A stretch of 64,000 nucleotides of DNA from Bacteroidota bacterium. Its GTDB lineage: Bacteria; Bacteroidota; Bacteroidia; Flavobacteriales_E; Vicingaceae. Below, one piece after another: positions 61,553 to 64,000 of this stretch. The notes below the pieces were generated by a model, which was given only the letters and a program-made list of their open reading frames with translations, did not search any database and was not told the DNA's origin. Position 1 is the first letter of the stretch. Each line of letters begins with the position of its first letter. The translations under genes and the position numbers were made by a program. The stretch spans positions 496,001 through 560,000 of the forward strand of contig JABFGJ010000001.1 of NCBI GenBank assembly GCA_013112545.1. The letters run 5' to 3'.

Positions 61553-61581
61553 AAAAAAAAAGACTCATAAAGTTGAGTCTT
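61553..61581 (-). terminator. Terminator for the leftward barrel/anti-sigma gene
   Basis: AAGACTCA and TGAGTCTT pair around a 6-nt loop; on the minus strand the stem is followed by eight T (plus-strand 61553-61560). The T tract faces left, so it mainly stops the 61601-62968 transcript, though it also sits at the end of lspA. Confidence 0.75.
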
Positions 61582-61600
61582 AATCTTGAGTTTAATTGAG

Positions 61601-62968
61601 CTAAAACTTAATTCGAGTTCCTAATGAAACACCCATATAACTTATACGTTCAGTAAATTGTGCGTTCTCTTTTGTAATTGAATTGACACTTTTCTTGTAG
61701 TATGGGCTAATGACAAACACAGTATTTATCGAGTGATAATAAGTGATTCCAGCAGCTAAATGAATGTTGACGACACCACTTGTTTTATAAGGATTCTCGT
61801 TTTTATTTCTTAAATCCAACACTTCATTTGGATCTTGAGCTTGAGCTAATTTATGGTCATTTGTAACAATTGTTTTTACGGCATCTGTATTCCGCATGCG
61901 GTATTGATGCTCGGGGTTAACTGCTGTAGAATTGCTTGGATCCACATATCTTTTATATATATAACCTTTGTAGTTGTTAAATACTTGAATACCGAATCCA
62001 CCCTTAATTTGATACCCCCATTTAGAGTTTCTGTCTTCATAGCCAAGCAGCAAAGGAATTTCTACAAAATCGTATTGATTTGAGAAACGTTTTTCACCTT
62101 TAAAGCTCATCTGCTCATAAATTTGAGTAAGGTTAATTCCTGTTTCAAAAAACTTATGATTTTTCAATTCATAATAAACGTTTGCTTGAAAAGTATATGC
62201 AAGTCTAGTTTTTTCAGAGTTGTTTCTATGTTTTAAGTAATTAGAAGATAAGTTATAGTCAGCCGTCATAGTTTTGGTAATGGACTGGGGAGTAAATGCA
62301 AATAAGAAGCTTGTTCTTTCTCTAAAAGGCTTTTTACTTGTTTCATAAGCCACATAATCGTATTCAAGTTCGCTCGCTTTCGGTTTATTTTCCAACTCGC
62401 TATATTTGATTGATAACTGTGGCATTTTATCTAGTTCATACATACGCACAAAAGAAATAGGTTTTGCGCTTTCCCAACCGTCTAACTCATTGATTAAAAT
62501 ATTTAATAAAGGGTCAGTTTTTATGACTGGTCTTGAAAATGCAGCTTGTTCAATTGATGCAAATAATTCGATGTCTGGAATATTCTCTAATTGCTCGTTT
62601 AAATTTTTTGGATAAAAATCATGAATGGTTTTTGTTTTAATTGATTCTTGTTTGTTTTGAGGGTTAGCTGTTTCAAATGAATTTTCAGTTTTATTTTCTA
62701 TTGTAGTAATTGGATTTACAGTTTCTTCTGGTGCTTTGTAATTTGCATGTTCTTCTCCTCCAAAAAGAATAGCAGAACTTCCACCACCGAGTAATAACAA
62801 TAACATGGTTCCAAAAGTCCTCCAGTTAATTGATATTTTATTGGCTACTACATGACCGAAGGACCGTTTTGTCGCAATATTTTCCCATACTGAATCTGGA
62901 GGAGAAACAGCGTGTTCACTGAGCTTGCTGTGGAACACTTCGTCAAATGAATTTATTTGATCAGACAT
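61601..62968 (-). CDS. Anti-sigma-like membrane protein fused to outer-membrane barrel-like domain
   Basis: A 455-residue protein. The first 45 residues (FDEVFHSKLSEHAVSPPDSVWENI) match the short cytoplasmic anti-sigma segment seen in Bacteroidota ECF pairs, followed by a single transmembrane helix (about 47-68). A Lys/Glu-rich linker leads to a beta-barrel-like domain (about 215-455). The last strand is GVSLGTRIKF. It overlaps the upstream ECF sigma gene by 8 bp, so the two form a signalling pair across the inner membrane (inference). Confidence 0.75.
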   Translation of the reverse strand: MSDQINSFDEVFHSKLSEHAVSPPDSVWENIATKRSFGHVVANKISINWRTFGTMLLLLLGGGSSAILFGGEEHANYKAPEETVNPITTIENKTENSFETANPQNKQESIKTKTIHDFYPKNLNEQLENIPDIELFASIEQAAFSRPVIKTDPLLNILINELDGWESAKPISFVRMYELDKMPQLSIKYSELENKPKASELEYDYVAYETSKKPFRERTSFLFAFTPQSITKTMTADYNLSSNYLKHRNNSEKTRLAYTFQANVYYELKNHKFFETGINLTQIYEQMSFKGEKRFSNQYDFVEIPLLLGYEDRNSKWGYQIKGGFGIQVFNNYKGYIYKRYVDPSNSTAVNPEHQYRMRNTDAVKTIVTNDHKLAQAQDPNEVLDLRNKNENPYKTSGVVNIHLAAGITYYHSINTVFVISPYYKKSVNSITKENAQFTERISYMGVSLGTRIKF

Positions 62969-63500
62969 TGTTCTTAAAATTTTGTTCCGTTAATACTTTT
63001 TGTATCCACTTTCTAGCTTTTGCTAGCTGTGAACGAGAAGTGCTTTCAGTTGTCTTAAGCAGTTCTCCTATTTCTTTGTGGCTATATCCCTCTATTACAT
63101 ATAAATTAAACACCATCCGATATCCATCTGGCAGCTGTTGTATTATTTTTAAAAGTTCTTGTTCGCTTAAATTGCTAATAGCCTTAGAAGAAACAACTGC
63201 ATCTTGATAATCTTCTATGCCAATATGCTCATTTTTAAAGCTTGATTTTCGACAGTAATTTAAAGAGGTATTTACCATAATTCTGCGAATCCAACCTTCG
63301 AAAGAGCCATTGTTCTTAAAAGCAGAAATGTTATCGAACACTTTAATGAACCCATCTTGTAACATGTCCTGAGCTTCTTGGTTATGGCGAGCATACCTCA
63401 AGCAAACAAAATACATTTTTGCTGAAAACCGTTCATACAAAGCTTTCTGAGCGTTTTTATTCTCAGCAATACAAGCTTGTATTAGTTGTTTTTCATCCAT
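62961..63500 (-). CDS. ECF-type sigma factor paired with the barrel/anti-sigma protein
   Basis: About 179 residues from the ATG at 63500; the frame opens at 63536, but the 12 extra residues are unlike ECF N-termini. Region 2: RYARHNQEAQDMLQDGFIKVF and SFEGWIRRIMVNTSLNYCRK. Region 4: VFNLYVIEGYSHKEIGELLKTTESTSRSQLAKARKWIQ. It overlaps the downstream membrane gene by 8 bp. It is expected to be held by the anti-sigma segment at the membrane until a signal releases it. Confidence 0.92.
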   Translation of the reverse strand: MDEKQLIQACIAENKNAQKALYERFSAKMYFVCLRYARHNQEAQDMLQDGFIKVFDNISAFKNNGSFEGWIRRIMVNTSLNYCRKSSFKNEHIGIEDYQDAVVSSKAISNLSEQELLKIIQQLPDGYRMVFNLYVIEGYSHKEIGELLKTTESTSRSQLAKARKWIQKVLTEQNFKNNV

Positions 63501-63600
63501 TAAATAAAGAAAATTTGGTAAGATCTCTTTTTGCAAGACACAAGTAGTTGAAAATGTGCTGCCTCACAAGTTAAATATAACAAGAAAAAACTAGATGTAC

Positions 63601-64000
63601 TTAAACCAAGTTCTTGCTGATTAAATATTCAGCAATTTGAATGGCATTGGTTGCAGCCCCCTTTCTCAAGTTGTCGGCAACAATCCAAAGGTTTAAACTA
63701 TTCGCGTAGCTTTCGTCACGTCTAATTCTACCTACAAAAACCTCATCTTTTTGGTGTGCATTTTTAGGCATGGGGTAAATAGATTCTCTTGGATTATCCA
63801 GGACAATAACCCCAGACGTTTCTTTTAAGAGCCGAACTACGTTCTCTAGTTCGAAACTTTTTTCAAAACTTACATTAACCGATTCGGCATGACCACCTAC
63901 AACGGGAACTCTAACTGCAGTAGCCGAAACACGAATAGTATCATCACTTAATATCTTTTTGGTTTCATTTACCAACTTCATTTCTTCTTTAGTGTATCCG
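63601..64000 (-). CDS. asd: Aspartate-semialdehyde dehydrogenase, C-terminal part
   Basis: The C-terminal 132 residues are visible and the gene continues past the right edge. They carry RVPVVGGHAESVNVSFE, FVGRIRRDESYANSLNLWIVADNLRKGAATNAIQIAE, the conserved C-terminal half of Asd. The enzyme makes L-aspartate semialdehyde from aspartyl phosphate for Lys, Met, Thr and diaminopimelate synthesis. The nucleophilic cysteine is outside the window. It lies 64 bp from the extended ECF frame. Confidence 0.92.
   Translation of the reverse strand, partial: GYTKEEMKLVNETKKILSDDTIRVSATAVRVPVVGGHAESVNVSFEKSFELENVVRLLKETSGVIVLDNPRESIYPMPKNAHQKDEVFVGRIRRDESYANSLNLWIVADNLRKGAATNAIQIAEYLISKNLV

Overview
The window is AT-rich chromosomal DNA that looks like a member of the Bacteroidota, most likely Flavobacteriales or a close relative. 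The signs are five proteins with type IX secretion (T9SS) C-terminal sorting domains, repeated TAnnTTTG promoter boxes with almost no Shine-Dalgarno sequences, LytTR regulators, an imelysin/DUF4856/HTTM/TonB-receptor operon, and a DksA-like protein that has lost its zinc cysteines. No phage, insertion sequence, plasmid gene, rRNA or CRISPR array is visible. Both ends cut genes: gatA on the left and asd on the right.

Layout. 1-7447: gatA (partial), tatA, a divergent FAD oxidoreductase, then a leftward operon of a MORN-repeat protein, a multi-PAS histidine kinase and a LytTR response regulator. 7854-13821: rpiB and an M28 peptidase, facing a five-gene leftward operon (serine hydrolase, YjbR-like, DUF502, coiled-coil exported protein, TlpA-like lipoprotein). 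13953-18930: an Omp28-like lipoprotein and a large T9SS beta-helix protein. 19010-22186: acs with a zinc-ribbon protein, and msrB-msrA. 22331-28401: an iron-type uptake operon behind a 19-bp dyad. 28865-31363: fructosamine kinase, tRNA-Ala(GGC), an unusual tRNA-derived hairpin repeat array, a 46-bp perfect palindrome and a PGI/PMI isomerase. 31479-41189: lysS, gpsA, uvrC, an ECF sigma factor with a photolyase, a T9SS protein and a Cys/Met-metabolism PLP enzyme. 41211-48084: membrane and envelope genes, and an operon of a LexA-like XRE regulator, a LytTR regulator and a GT39-type glycosyltransferase. 48402-54690: a 29-codon gene, a degenerate receiver protein, a tandem pair of T9SS paralogues, a RidA protein and a DUF4173-like membrane protein. 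54906-64000: a chimeric DUF4139 protein, the ileS-dksA-like-lspA operon, an ECF sigma/anti-sigma-barrel pair and asd (partial).

Functionally this is mostly core metabolism and translation (gatA, lysS, ileS, tRNA-Ala, gpsA, rpiB, acs, asd), repair (uvrC, photolyase, msrA/msrB) and envelope or secretion functions. The most unusual region is 29847-30356. There the 3' part of tRNA-Ala is followed by nine 38-bp units and a tenth diverged one. Each unit keeps the tRNA flanks but carries a stronger hairpin in place of the T-arm, and the array ends in a perfect palindrome. Also notable are a GXHH signature in place of HXGH in IleRS, a CarboxypepD/TonB-plug segment inside a DUF4139 protein, and a 19-bp Fur/DtxR-geometry dyad before the iron operon.
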